A DNA stretch of 64,000 nucleotides, taken from NCBI GenBank assembly GCA_963696675.1, contig CAVOLM010000021.1, forward strand, positions 1 to 64,000, read 5' to 3'. Position numbers and translations under genes: made by a program. The stretch is from DATBVX01 sp963696675. Its GTDB lineage: Bacteria; Pseudomonadota; Gammaproteobacteria; Steroidobacterales; Steroidobacteraceae. A model generated the notes under the pieces. That model made no database searches and was not told the DNA's origin. It saw only the letters and a list, made by a program, of their open reading frames with translations. Of this stretch, positions 16,782 to 25,641 are shown in pieces; position 1 is the stretch's first letter, and the number at the start of each line of letters is the position of its first letter.

Positions 16782-18252
16782 GTGTTGACAGGCGAACGCC
16801 AGCACCTCCTCGCGAGCGGGGGCGCTCTCGCTGTCGATCGCTTTCTCAAAGTGGTCGTCCTTGCCCTCGGCTATTGCTTCACCGGCGGTCTCGGGCTCCT
16901 GCTTGCGATCCCCCCCGGTTATGCAACCGCGGTCTGGCCCGCCTCGGGCATCGCGCTTGGCCGCAGTCCTCTGGTGGGGGCCGCGCGTCTGGCCGGGCAT
17001 TTGGCTGGGGTCGTTTCTGCTCAATGTCTGGGTCGCGTACCGACGACGAATGCGAAGCCCAATTTCACGAGCCTGACGATCGCGGCCAGCATCGGCGTCG
17101 GCTCTACGCTGCAGGCACTGCTCGGCGCCTTCCTGGTGCAACGTTGGGTCGGGGCGGGCAGGCTCTTCGAGTCTGGCCCGGCGATTCTGCGCTTTACGGG
17201 CATCGCGGCGCTGTGCTGCCTGCTGGCGCCGACCTGGGGCGTCACGACCTCTGCATCTCGCGGGCGTCGTGGACTTTGCGGGCTATTTCGACTCGTGGCG
17301 GACGTGGTGGCTCGGCGACCTGATGGGCGTGCTCGTCATTGCGCCGCTGCTGCTGACCTGGCGCCAGCTGCTGCACATCGATCGCCGGCCCTGGCAGTTC
17401 GCCGAGGCCATCGGATCGTTGGTCCTGCTCGCGGCGTTGACCACGTTCGTGTTCGTCGGCCAGTCGCCTGCAGGGGGACGGCACGTATCCGCTGTCTTTC
17501 CTGCCGTTGCCCTGCCTCGTGTTGATCGCGTGTCGCTTTAGTCCGGGCGTCGTCGCACTCGCGACCTGCGTCGTGTCCGCGATCGCAGTCGTCTCCACGT
17601 GCTACGGCAACGGTCCATTTGCCCGAGACGCCACCAATGAGTCCCTGTCTGTTGCTGCAGGCTTTCACGGGCCTGACGACAATGACGCTTGACGCTGGCC
17701 GCGGCGGTCACCGGGCACAAGCAATCGCAAGCATCGCTTCGAAGGCTCAGCTCGGAACTCGAAAGATTGGCGCTCACCGACGAATTGACCGGACTTCGCA
17801 ACCGACGTGGCTTCCTTCTCCTCGCGGATCAGGGATGGAGAATGGCGCGCCGCACCCATGCCAAATGCCTGCTGGTCTTTGTCGACCTGGACGGCCTGAA
17901 GCACGTCAACGACACGCAGGGTCATCCGGCCGGCGACGCGCTGATCGTCGATGCGGCCGGGTGCTTACGAGGTTTTTCGCGAGAGCGACATGATCGCCGC
18001 GTCGGCGGCGATGAGTTTGCAGTCTCTCGCTTTGGTGGACGAGACCGCTCCGCTTCAATCGCCATCAGCAAACACCTGCAAGCAAGAATCGATGAGGTCA
18101 ATCACCAAGCTGGGAGGCCCTTTCAGTTGTCGATGAGTTTCGGCATCGAAGTGTTGCCAAGCGCGTCCGATGTTTCTCTTGAAGACCTGATTGCGCGAGC
18201 CGATCATGCGATGCGTGCGCAGCGGCGGGAAACCCGCCGAGCGCAACGCTGA
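16782..18252 (+). pseudogene. MASE1-GGDEF diguanylate cyclase, multiply frameshifted
   Basis: Pieces in all three frames assemble into one protein. MASE1-type membrane segments come first (ATAVWPASGIAL, LWWGPRVWPGIWLGSFLLNV, LTIAASIGVGSTLQAL, WWLGDLMGVLVIAPLLLTW). A GGDEF domain follows (LALTDELTGLRNRRGF, VFVDLDGLKHVND, RVGGDEFAVS, LSMSFGIEVLP). At least six frame changes are needed. If intact it would make c-di-GMP under control of a membrane sensor. Given the many frameshifts I call it a pseudogene, but sequence errors may account for part of this. It follows an attC-like site. Confidence 0.7.
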
Positions 18253-18293
18253 AGCGGGCCGGCTCCTCAGCGCGGCGACCGAGAAAAGGGAAC

Positions 18294-18776
18294 GTGAGTG
18301 ATACTGGGTCACTGCAAATGACTACAATCTCAACCAGGCTTGCGACACTCGACGATCTCGATGCTGTCGCATTGCTCTTCGATGCGTATCGGCAATTTTA
18401 CCAGCGGGCTCCTGACCTGCCGCTCGCTCGGCGGTTCATCAATGAACGGTTTCAACGGAGAGAGTCTGTTCTCATCGTCGCCGAGACCGCGACGAAGACG
18501 CTGGTCGGGTTCTGCCAGCTCTATCCAACGTTTTGCTCGGTCAAGGCAGCGCCCACATATACGCTGTACGACTTGTTTGTGAGCCCCGAAGCTCGAGGCA
18601 CAGGAGCGGGCAAGTCACTCATGCTTGCGGCAGAAGCACACGCCGCGAAGGCAGGCGTCACACACATGGATCTTTCGACGGCAAGAACCAACACCGTCGC
18701 GCAATCGCTCTACGAGTCTCTCGACTGGGTGCGCGATGAAGCTTTCTTTGTGTATAGCAAGACTTTGCGGGGCTAA
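18294..18776 (+). CDS. GNAT family N-acetyltransferase, copy 1
   Basis: The 160-residue protein shows the GNAT fold: STRLATLDDLDAVALLFDAYR, the strand LVGFCQLYPTF, the acetyl-CoA loop LYDLFVSPEARGTGAGKSLM, and the C-terminal NTVAQSLYESLDW. The start is either GTG 18294, six bases after AAGGGA, or ATG 18318. The acceptor is unknown. GNAT genes are frequent integron cargo. Confidence 0.85.
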   Translation: MSDTGSLQMTTISTRLATLDDLDAVALLFDAYRQFYQRAPDLPLARRFINERFQRRESVLIVAETATKTLVGFCQLYPTFCSVKAAPTYTLYDLFVSPEARGTGAGKSLMLAAEAHAAKAGVTHMDLSTARTNTVAQSLYESLDWVRDEAFFVYSKTLRG

Positions 18777-18806
18777 CACGGGTTTCTCCCAGAGCACGCC
18801 TTAGTG
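18771..18806 (+). repeat. Short degenerate attC-like site
   Basis: GGCTAACACGGG, overlapping the stop of the upstream GNAT gene, faces GAGCACGCCTTAGTGGCG before the next GNAT gene. The cores GGCTAAC and CTTAGTG are only partly canonical and the centre is short. I include it because it sits exactly at a gene junction of the array. Confidence 0.3.
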
Positions 18807-18810
18807 GCGT

Positions 18811-19314
18811 ATGCACATTCGACAGGAAGATAGAGCCGACCGTGCGGCGGTTTATGCAGTGAACCGGGCCGCGTTCGGAACGTCAGCGGAGGCGGACCTC
18901 GTTGACCTCTTGCGGCGTAAAGCCGGGAAATTGGTTTCGCTTGTCGCGGAAGTGGATGACACGGTCGTGGGGCACGTTCTGTTCTCGCCAGTCTCGTTGT
19001 CGGCGCACGACAACTTGAACATCATGGGACTCGGTCCGATGGCCGTGGCGCCTGACCACCAAGGGAAAGGCATTGGGTCTGCGCTCGTGCGTGAGGGTCT
19101 GGAGCAGTGCAAACAGCTTGGTTGCCAGGCCGTGGTCGTCTTAGGCCACGCGGAATACTATCCGCGCTTCGGATTCGTTCCGGCGGCCAGGTATGCGATC
19201 CGATCTGAGTTCGATGTGCCAGAGGATGTTTTCATGATCGCTGAGCTCGTGGCCGGAGGGTTGCGCGGTGCGTCTGGCGTGGTCCGCTATGACGAAGCGT
19301 TCGGCAGCGTGTGA
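18811..19314 (+). CDS. GNAT family N-acetyltransferase, YhbS-like, copy 2
   Basis: The 167-residue protein begins MHIRQEDRADRAAVYAVNRAAF. It has the YhbS-type hallmarks GHVLFSPVSL, LGPMAVAPDHQGKGIGSALV (acetyl-CoA P-loop), VVLGHAEYYPRFGFVPA and a C-terminal segment ending VVRYDEAFG. It probably acetylates a small molecule or protein amine; the substrate is unknown. It starts two bases after a degenerate attC-like site. Confidence 0.88.
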   Translation: MHIRQEDRADRAAVYAVNRAAFGTSAEADLVDLLRRKAGKLVSLVAEVDDTVVGHVLFSPVSLSAHDNLNIMGLGPMAVAPDHQGKGIGSALVREGLEQCKQLGCQAVVVLGHAEYYPRFGFVPAARYAIRSEFDVPEDVFMIAELVAGGLRGASGVVRYDEAFGSV

Positions 19315-19428
19315 CAACGTGCCAATAGCTGCCATCGAACACGTTCAACTCGCGATGCCGCCGGGGATGGAGAATGCGGCGCGTTGCGGATCCGTTCGGG
19401 AACAGAATTGAATTACTGGAACCGCGCA

Positions 19429-21195
19429 ATGGTCCGACTCGTGAGTAAAGTGGCCGCTCATCTCGCGCTCGTTGTCCTGGGCATCGTCGCGGCGTGGTCG
19501 CCAGAGCGCGTAGGCGCTGCGGCGCCGTTCGATGTGGTAATCGAGAACGGGCACATCATCGACGGCACTGGCTCGCCGTGGTACGCCGCAGACATTGGGC
19601 ATTCGCGACGGCAGAATCGCGGCCATCGGCCACCTCGGAGGCGAGGCGGCGACGCGGCCGATTGGATGCTCGCGGAAGAGTCGTCGCGCCGGGATTCATC
19701 GACATGCTCGGCCAGTCGGAGCTGACGATCCTGGTCGAATCCGCACTTGCCGTCCAAGATCTTCCAGGGAATCACGACCGAGATCACCGGCGAGGGCGGT
19801 TCGGCGGCGCCGCTCAATGATTCGATCGTCGCAGCCGACCGCGTGATCTACGAGCACTACAGGCTCACGCCGGACTGGCGCACGCTCGCCGGCAGTATTT
19901 CGCGCGGCTGGAAAAGCAGGGGATCGGGATTAATCTCGCCAGCTACGTGGGCGCCACCCAAGTGCGACGCATGGTGCTGGGCGATGCCGACGAGCAGCCC
20001 ACCGCGGATGAGCTGGAGCGCATGAAGAGCACTGGTGCGTGAGGCCATGCAGGACGGGGCCGTGGGTGTCTCCACTTCGTCTGCAGTACGCGCCTGCGCC
20101 CTACGCCAAGCACCGAGGAGATTATCGCGCTGGCGAGCGGAAGCGTCGAGATACGGCGGCGTGTACGCAACGCACATGCGCGTCGGAAGGCGACGCGATC
20201 TATCGACGGCGATCGACGAGGCGGTGCGCATCGGTCGCGAGGCGAGCATTCCGGTGGAGATCTGGCATCTGAAGGCGGCAGGCAAACCGCAACTGGGGAC
20301 GCATGCCGCAGATCGTCGCGAAGATCGACTGCGGCGCGTCGCAGCGGCGTCGATGTCGGCGCCGACACGTACGCGTATCCGGCATGGTTCAACAGCATGT
20401 CGGCGTTCATTCCGCCGTGGGCGCATGATGGCGGTGACGAGAAGCTGATCGAGCGGCTCAAGGATCCGGCGATGCGCGCGCGCATTCGCAAAGACATGCT
20501 GACGCCCAAGAATGCGACTGGGACAACGAGTGGCAGGAGATCCCGGGACCCGAGGCGATTCTCATCAGCGCGGTGCAAATCCACGTCTGCTCCCGCTGCA
20601 GGGAAAGACGCTGACCGAGATCGCCAAGGAACGCGGCAAGGATCCGATCGATGACGCTGTTCGACCTCCTGATCGAGGACGACGCCTATACCTACAACGT
20701 GGCCGTATTCGGGATGTCGGAGCCGGACGTCGCACTTGCGCTGCAACAGCCTTGGGTCATCGGTTGACAACGACTCGCAGGGCACGTCGCCCGACGGGCG
20801 TTCTCGGCAAGGAGCACCCGCATCCGCGCGCGTACGGAACGTTCCCGCGCATCCTGCGGAAGTACGTGCGCGAGGAGCACAAGCTCACGCTCGAGGACGC
20901 TATCCGGAAGTTCACGGCGCTGCCAGCGCAGCGCATGCGCCTCACCGACCGCGGCGTGCTCAAGCCGGGCATGTGGGCCGACGTGGTGGTATTCGACCCC
21001 GATGCCATTCGTGACGTCGCGACGTTCGAAGACCCTAATCAGCTGTCGATCGGCATGCAGTACGTGCTGGTGAACGGGGTGCCGGTGATTGCCGATGGCA
21101 AGATGACCAACGCGCTACCAGGAACAGTCGTGCGCGGGGCCGGGTATCGCAGCGCCACACCCTCGCATCGTCCAGTCGCCGAACCGGGACGTTAG
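19429..21195 (+). pseudogene. Secreted N-acyl-D-amino-acid deacylase-like amidohydrolase, heavily frameshifted
   Basis: A signal peptide (MVRLVSKVAAHLALVVLG) is followed by a D-aminoacylase-type amidohydrolase. The pieces are FDVVIENGHIIDGTGSPWYA, RVVAPGFIDML, ITTEITGEGGSAAPLN, GGVYATHMRVG, IEIWHLKAAGKPQ, LIEDDAYTYNVAVFGMSE, HPRAYGTFPRILRKYVREE and KPGMWADVVVFDPDAIRD. At least ten frame changes separate them. The intact enzyme would hydrolyse N-acyl D-amino acids in the periplasm. Its stop codon lies inside an attC-like core, so it probably entered as a cassette. Confidence 0.7.
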
Positions 21196-21197
21196 AG
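21173..21197 (+). repeat. attC-like half site (L'/R' side)
   Basis: CCAGTCGCCGAACCGGGACGTTAGA ends in the core GTTAGAG, and the amidohydrolase stop TAG lies within it. The block GAACCGGGACGTTA is shared exactly with the half site at 1747-1771. Confidence 0.45.
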
Positions 21198-21736
21198 TGC
21201 CCGTGATCTGCTCTTGCGAATTGCCGTCTGATGCGCTGCTGACCCGCTATCTCGCCTCAGGAGCCTACGCGGACTGCTACGCCACTGAAGTAGCTCGGCC
21301 GGTCTCTCATGCCGAGTTCGTTGAAGCCTTCTACACCACCGCCGTGTTCAAGCTTGAGCGGTTGATCCTTCGGGTGTTTGCCTCACGACCCTCCACGGAC
21401 GTTGAGGCGGGTGAACTCGCGCGCGGCGATCTCAGTTCCTTCGCGGCCTGGTCGGTCGAAGCGCGTTCCCCAAATCAGTTGCTGCTCGCAGACTACACGG
21501 GCCGCACGCGTACCTGGCTGATGGTGGCGACTGCGCCCGACAGCCTGCAATCCATCATCGGCACCCGGCTCTTCTTCGGTTCCGCGGTGGTCCCCATGCG
21601 TAACGCGAAGACGGGTCGAGCCACCCTGGGTCCTGTTTTCAGCGCGCTGCTCGGGTTTCACAAACTGTACTCGCGCGTTCTCCTGCGGGCCGCCAGGTCC
21701 CAGCTGTCTCGCAATGCTTCAAGCCGCTCCGCATGA
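21197..21736 (+). CDS. Conserved-looking soluble protein, unknown function
   Basis: The 179-residue protein starts at GTG 21197, within a few bases of an attC-like half site. It alternates helices and strands (SHAEFVEAFYTTAVFKLERLIL, NQLLLADYTGRTRTWLMVAT, TRLFFGSAVVP, LLGFHKLYSRVLLRAA). This general pattern is reminiscent of SRPBCC/DUF2867-like proteins, but I cannot assign it. No signal peptide. The next gene overlaps its stop by four bases (ATGA), so the two are co-transcribed. Confidence 0.55.
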   Translation: MPVICSCELPSDALLTRYLASGAYADCYATEVARPVSHAEFVEAFYTTAVFKLERLILRVFASRPSTDVEAGELARGDLSSFAAWSVEARSPNQLLLADYTGRTRTWLMVATAPDSLQSIIGTRLFFGSAVVPMRNAKTGRATLGPVFSALLGFHKLYSRVLLRAARSQLSRNASSRSA

Positions 21737-22134
21737 AAGGTTGGCACCACTCTCTGGCTGCATTGCTTGTGTTCACGGTCGTTCTCTTTGGCTGTATCAA
21801 GCGCGAGCCCGACACTGGCTCAAGCAACGCTGCGAGTTCCAACGTTACGAGTTCCGATCCTGCGACGGACAAATGGCTTGGCCAATGGAACGGACCCGAG
21901 GGAACATTTCTTCGGATCGAAGGGGGCAAGGGTAAGTACGAAATCACTATTCAGGATCTTGACGGCCCGCGAACCTACGAAGGAAGCACCGTCGGCAGTC
22001 AGATCCACTTCGACCGCAATGGCACAAAGGAATTCATTCGCGCGACAAACGGTATGGAAACCGGAATGAAGTGGCTTACTGACAAATCGGACTGCCTGAC
22101 GATCCGGTCCGGCGAAGGGTACTGCAGAGATTGA
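21733..22134 (+). CDS. Lipoprotein with beta-barrel-like domain, unknown function
   Basis: The 133-residue protein begins with a lipoprotein signal (MKGWHHSLAALLVFTVVLFGC), then a serine/asparagine-rich linker. A compact domain follows with WLGQWNGPEGTFLRIEGGKGKYEITIQDLDG and two cysteines at the end (CLTIRSGEGYC), likely disulfide-linked. It overlaps the preceding gene as ATGA. The domain resembles small lipocalin-like lipoproteins, but I assign no family. Confidence 0.6.
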   Translation: MKGWHHSLAALLVFTVVLFGCIKREPDTGSSNAASSNVTSSDPATDKWLGQWNGPEGTFLRIEGGKGKYEITIQDLDGPRTYEGSTVGSQIHFDRNGTKEFIRATNGMETGMKWLTDKSDCLTIRSGEGYCRD

Positions 22135-22144
22135 TCGCGCAACC

Positions 22145-22537
22145 CTACTCCTCAAAGCGCCCCGTGGCGTCACGATCGCGGTCGTATCGTGTCTTGAGTG
22201 GAAACGGCGGCAACCATGACTCGCGACGAACCGTCCAGAGTTCGTAGGTTGGCCTCAGTTGGTCAGGGGCATCCAGGGATCCTGCGTTCACTTCGATTTC
22301 GTCTGCGCTGCGTGAGAAAACGGACGAGCCGCAGCGGGGACAGAAATACCGCCCGGCGTAGTCGCGTGTCTCGCCATCGATCGTCACCGCATCCTGAGGG
22401 AACACCGCGAAAGCCTGAAAAAGGGCCCCATGATGCTTGCGGCAGTCGAGACAGTGACAAAGGCCGACCCGGTATGGGAGTCCCGACGCCACAATTCGGA
22501 CGTTGCCGCACAGGCAACCGCCGGTGAATCGGTCCAT
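22145..22537 (-). CDS. GFA family protein, copy 4
   Basis: Read on the minus strand, the 130-residue protein has GGCLCGNVRIVASG, CHCLDCRKHHGALFQAF and RYFCPRCGSSVFSR, the zinc clusters of GFA/CENP-V proteins, and ends with LPPFPLKTRYDRDRD. AGAGGAG precedes the ATG at 22537. Unlike the other GFA copies it lies against the main array direction. Confidence 0.88.
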   Translation of the reverse strand: MDRFTGGCLCGNVRIVASGLPYRVGLCHCLDCRKHHGALFQAFAVFPQDAVTIDGETRDYAGRYFCPRCGSSVFSRSADEIEVNAGSLDAPDQLRPTYELWTVRRESWLPPFPLKTRYDRDRDATGRFEE

Positions 22538-22568
22538 GCTGCGTCTCCTCTAAAATCAAGCGGTCGGA

Positions 22569-22757
22569 ATGGCTACAACGAACAGCACTGTCATTCTAAT
22601 TGCCCGCTGCGGGCGGGGACCGGAAGTACATGGATCCTCAGTAGGCGGCCAACAGCGGAAAGTCTGTCCCGCGCCACAAAACGATCACATCGCCCAGGTC
22701 ACCGTGCACGACCGAATCGCTGATGCTAATTTCCGGGTGATATATCTATACCCCTAA
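22569..22757 (+). CDS. Small open reading frame ending in an attC core, doubtful
   Basis: A 62-residue frame (MATTNSTVILIARCG...RVIYLYP) whose TAA stop lies inside the left core CCCTAAC of an attC-like half site. That position is what one expects of a cassette gene. The protein has no recognisable domain and may be frameshifted or non-coding. The surrounding 22538-22784 contains nothing else I can identify. Confidence 0.22.
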   Translation: MATTNSTVILIARCGRGPEVHGSSVGGQQRKVCPAPQNDHIAQVTVHDRIADANFRVIYLYP

Positions 22758-22772
22758 CAATGCGTTGGAGCG
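22752..22772 (+). repeat. attC-like half site (R''/L'' side)
   Basis: CCCTAACAATGCGTTGGAGCG carries the left core CCCTAAC followed by AATGCGTTGGAGCG, close to the left arms at 16627 and 24261. The right half is missing; the DUF2165 gene begins 12 bases downstream. Confidence 0.55.
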
Positions 22773-22784
22773 GGAGTTCCCACA

Positions 22785-23261
22785 ATGAAAATAATCAAGA
22801 TCATCCTGGTCGCGGGCACGGCCCTGTTGCTCACCTTTGCAGTGCTCGGAAATGTCACGATGCCGGATGTCGGCGTCGTAGCGGTCAAGACGACAGTGGG
22901 TATGGAGACCACGTTCAAGCATCCAGGTGCTATGTGGAGAGCCATCACCAGTCCGGCGCTGGTGTACACCATATTCGGGTGCATCGTGCTGGTCGAAGCG
23001 ATTGCTGCGGCGCTGTGTTGGATCGGCGCTGTTCGCATGTGGGCGGCGCGACGGGAGAGCGCTTTATTCCAACGTGCCGCAAGCGTGGCAAGACTTGGAC
23101 TGGGAGTCACTGCGGCGTTGTATTTCATCGGCTGGCTGGTGATTGCCGGTGAATGGTTCGAGATGTGGCAAAGCCAGCAATTGAATGTGCTACCGGATGC
23201 ATTTCGATTCTTTGCTTCTGCGATGCTGATTCTCTTTCTCGTCAGCGAGAAGGAAAGCTGA
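22785..23261 (+). CDS. DUF2165 family small integral membrane protein
   Basis: The 158-residue protein has four membrane segments. It carries the DUF2165 features VKTTVGMETTFKHPGAMWRAI between the first two helices, and GWLVIAGEWFEMWQSQQLNV before the last. The family is of unknown function and common in integron arrays. The ATG at 22785 follows a left attC half site. Confidence 0.85.
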   Translation: MKIIKIILVAGTALLLTFAVLGNVTMPDVGVVAVKTTVGMETTFKHPGAMWRAITSPALVYTIFGCIVLVEAIAAALCWIGAVRMWAARRESALFQRAASVARLGLGVTAALYFIGWLVIAGEWFEMWQSQQLNVLPDAFRFFASAMLILFLVSEKES

Positions 23262-23301
23262 TAGGGGCATCCAGCGTTGAAGCAAACGCGGAAGGGATGA
23301 C

Positions 23302-23664
23302 ATGCCGGCCCCTAGCAAGCAGCACCGCGTCGCGCTGGAGCAAACCCGCAGGAGGCGTACGGGCGCGTGGATTGCCCTGTCGTTCGGCTTGCTCGTTCTG
23401 AGTGTGATTGCCATAGGCGTGCGTGTGGCGGGGTATCCGCAACTTGTGCCGCGTGCTATCGCCAGTACTCTTGATTACTTTATCGAGCCCGGTGCCGCTG
23501 TTTGGTGGATGACGATCGGGAAGGCGTTCCAGGCCTTTCCCTCTGATCTCGCCGGGTATGTTGTGGTTTCAGTAGCCAACACGGCGCTGTGGGTCACGGC
23601 CTGCGCAATTTTCACTGCGGTCGTTAGAGTCGCGGTTCTTGCGGCACGGCGGCTACGGGGCTAG
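23302..23664 (+). CDS. Two-to-three-helix membrane protein, unknown function
   Basis: The 120-residue protein has a positively charged N-terminus (SKQHRVALEQTRRRRTG), a membrane helix at about residues 21-42, an amphipathic middle and a second helix at 85-108. GGAAGGGA precedes the ATG at 23302. I recognise no family. It lies 40 bases after the DUF2165 gene and may share its transcript. Confidence 0.55.
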   Translation: MPAPSKQHRVALEQTRRRRTGAWIALSFGLLVLSVIAIGVRVAGYPQLVPRAIASTLDYFIEPGAAVWWMTIGKAFQAFPSDLAGYVVVSVANTALWVTACAIFTAVVRVAVLAARRLRG

Positions 23665-23696
23665 CGAATACGGCATGAAGAAGCCGTGCGGTAGTT

Positions 23697-24266
23697 ATGG
23701 AAGATCCGTCGTTCGAGCATTTCATGTCCAGGCGCCTCGCCATCCGGCGCTTCGCTTCCGGCGATGCTGAGGCCCTTGCCGCATACCGCAGTGATGCAGA
23801 GGTAGCGCGCTATCAGAGTTGGGAGTGCCCATATTCTCTCAGCGAAGCGAGGCGGTTCATCGCAAGCCTGCATGACGTCGCGCCGGGGACGCCTGGCACT
23901 TGGTTTCAGTTCGCAGTGAGTCTCCAATCCACGGGCACTCTCATTGGGGACGTTGCTCTTCGCACCCGTAGGGCTGACCCTCGCCAGGCCGAGCTTGGGT
24001 TCACGTTCGCTACCATCCATCAACGTCAGGGATTCGCTACCGAGGCCGTTGGAGCGGTGGTTCGATACGCGTTCGAGAAGCTCGCGCTGCATCGAGTTTT
24101 TTCCCAGACTGATGTACGCAATATTCGCGCGCAGCGTCTCCTTGAGCGCCTTGCGTTCCGGCGGGAGGGAGAACTGCGGGAGAGCACGTGGTTCAAGGGT
24201 GCCTGGGCCACGGACCTTATTTTCGCGCAGCTCGAGTCCGAGTGGCGGCGACAGCCTGCCGTCTAG
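23697..24266 (+). CDS. GNAT family N-acetyltransferase, RimJ/RimL-like, copy 3
   Basis: The 189-residue protein shows SRRLAIRRFASGDAEALAAYRSD, GTLIGDVALRTR, the acetyl-CoA region GFTFATIHQRQGFATEAVGAV and NIRAQRLLERLAFRREGELR, typical of RimJ/RimL-type transferases that modify protein N-termini or antibiotics. A complete attC-like site overlaps its stop codon, marking it as a cassette gene. The true acceptor is unknown. Confidence 0.9.
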   Translation: MEDPSFEHFMSRRLAIRRFASGDAEALAAYRSDAEVARYQSWECPYSLSEARRFIASLHDVAPGTPGTWFQFAVSLQSTGTLIGDVALRTRRADPRQAELGFTFATIHQRQGFATEAVGAVVRYAFEKLALHRVFSQTDVRNIRAQRLLERLAFRREGELRESTWFKGAWATDLIFAQLESEWRRQPAV

Positions 24267-24322
24267 CAACGCGTTGGGAGCAAACGCGGTAGGCACAGTG
24301 CCGGCACCATAACGCGTTAGAC
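24261..24322 (+). repeat. Complete attC-like recombination site (best example)
   Basis: Left arm GTCTAGCAACGCGTTGGGAGC and right arm ATAACGCGTTAGAC are complementary at the ends: GTCTA-GC-AACGCGTT against AACGCGTTAGAC. The site is 62 bases long, within the usual attC range. The GNAT stop TAG lies inside the left core. It has both simple sites and the characteristic unpaired offset in the left arm. Confidence 0.72.
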
Positions 24323-24386
24323 GCCACCAATCTGCGGGCGCAGAATCAGGTAGAACAATACGGGTGGCGACGCAAGGGATCGTGCC

Positions 24387-25202
24387 ATGAGAACGAAGCT
24401 ATCGATTCTTGGGACTTCCTTCTTGTTGCCCATGATGACTCTGCAAGCTGCGACCGAATCGTCCGTGCCAGCTAGCTTTCGAATCGAAGTGCTGGTGCGC
24501 AAGGTCGCATCGACGCCTGCTTCCATTCCGGTCGAATGCCTCTATGGCTGTGCCTGGGACAAGCAGACGATCGAGTGTCCAGCAGCGATCAAAGAATGTC
24601 GGGTCATCATCGATGGTCGATTCGGCATCGAGCCCTGGACCAAGGAAGCGGCAGGCGTGCAAGCAGTACTACCTTTGAGTGGAACAGTTTGTCTGGGGGT
24701 CGCGACCATGAACGCTCAGTCCGCCGCAGAGCAGGGCTTCTCGGAACCGGATCGTTCCGCGCCTGCGGGCGCCATCGCCTGGCAAGTGGACGCCGGTTCG
24801 CCGGCCGAAGTTGCCGGCATCAAGACGGGGGATCTATTTATTGGTTTCAACGGCGCATCAGTCAAGCGGCCCGAAGACCTGTACGACACGGTCAAACACA
24901 TGGAGGCCGGGCAGCCGTTCGAAACAACGCTCAATCGCCATGGAATCGAGATTCAAGTCAGTGGCCACCTCGGGATATTGACTACCGCTGGTTGCCGGCC
25001 CGCTGATCCTCAGCTCCTCGCGATGCCTGCTGCGGAAACGCTGCCCATAACTCCCTTTTCCATTGCCATCGATGACTTGAAGATTCCCATCGAGCTCAGG
25101 TGCCTGGAAGGCTGCGACTCGTCGCATCCCGTGCCAATTGATTGCTCATCCACCCAGAGCTGCTCGTTCACACTTACCCAGCAGGAGCGAGCCGATAGAT
25201 GA
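24387..25202 (+). CDS. Secreted PDZ protein with two flanking four-cysteine modules (paralogue 2)
   Basis: The 271-residue protein has a signal peptide (MRTKLSILGTSFLLPMMTLQA). Module 1 holds Cys51-x3-Cys55-x8-Cys64-x6-Cys71 (ECLYGCAW...). A PDZ domain covers about 125-195 (GSPAEVAGIKTGDLFIGFNG). Module 2 holds Cys239-x3-Cys243-x9-Cys253-x5-Cys259 (RCLEGCDS...). Two further shared cysteines (102 and 203) bracket the PDZ. It matches the protein at 5226 along its whole length. The intact frame here confirms the repaired frame there. Only PDZ is recognisable; the cysteine modules are unfamiliar. Confidence 0.78.
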   Translation: MRTKLSILGTSFLLPMMTLQAATESSVPASFRIEVLVRKVASTPASIPVECLYGCAWDKQTIECPAAIKECRVIIDGRFGIEPWTKEAAGVQAVLPLSGTVCLGVATMNAQSAAEQGFSEPDRSAPAGAIAWQVDAGSPAEVAGIKTGDLFIGFNGASVKRPEDLYDTVKHMEAGQPFETTLNRHGIEIQVSGHLGILTTAGCRPADPQLLAMPAAETLPITPFSIAIDDLKIPIELRCLEGCDSSHPVPIDCSSTQSCSFTLTQQERADR

Positions 25203-25254
25203 TGCGCGATCAAGAAGCAACCTGGGCCGAGAAGTTCGGTTCCATTGCCTGACC

Positions 25255-25587
25255 ATGCAAGTCGCTCTCTACGCTCTTGCGCTGTTCTGTGGCATATCGA
25301 CAGCTCGCGCAACAACCATCATGGACCGGGCGCGCGTTAGGGATCGCAGTGTCGCGTTCTCCATCATCAGCGGTCTTTCATTGCTGGCCACGTTCGCGCT
25401 CGTCGGTTTGGGTTTCCTGATCTATGAGTGGTGGATTCCTATAGTTGCGACGTTTGCGATGTCGCTTCTCGTTGGGATTGTCGTGATACGCGCAACGCAT
25501 GGCTTCTTTCACCGAGCAGTCCCTGTAACCGGACTGGTGACGATTGCGCTCGGCGCCTACGGATGGCTCAAGTGGGCTGGGGTGTAA
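25255..25587 (+). CDS. Small membrane protein, unknown function
   Basis: The 110-residue protein has a signal-like first helix (MQVALYALALFCGISTARA) and two or three further hydrophobic helices (ISGLSLLATFALVGLGFLIY, PIVATFAMSLLVGIVVI, VTGLVTIALGAYGWLKWAG). It starts 52 bases after the PDZ gene and may be in the same unit. After its stop, GTGTAACAGCGCTCAAGCG resembles a weak left attC arm. Confidence 0.5.
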   Translation: MQVALYALALFCGISTARATTIMDRARVRDRSVAFSIISGLSLLATFALVGLGFLIYEWWIPIVATFAMSLLVGIVVIRATHGFFHRAVPVTGLVTIALGAYGWLKWAGV

Positions 25588-25641
25588 CAGCGCTCAAGCG
25601 AGCGGCCGAGCATAAGGAAGACGAGACCTGCCAAGTGATGC

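Noticed and set aside
19313..19375. GTGACAACGTGCC...ACACGTTCAACTCGCG as another complete attC site
   Set aside because: The left core lacks the RYYYAAC pattern and the right core has no GTTRRRY, so I left it as too degenerate to list.
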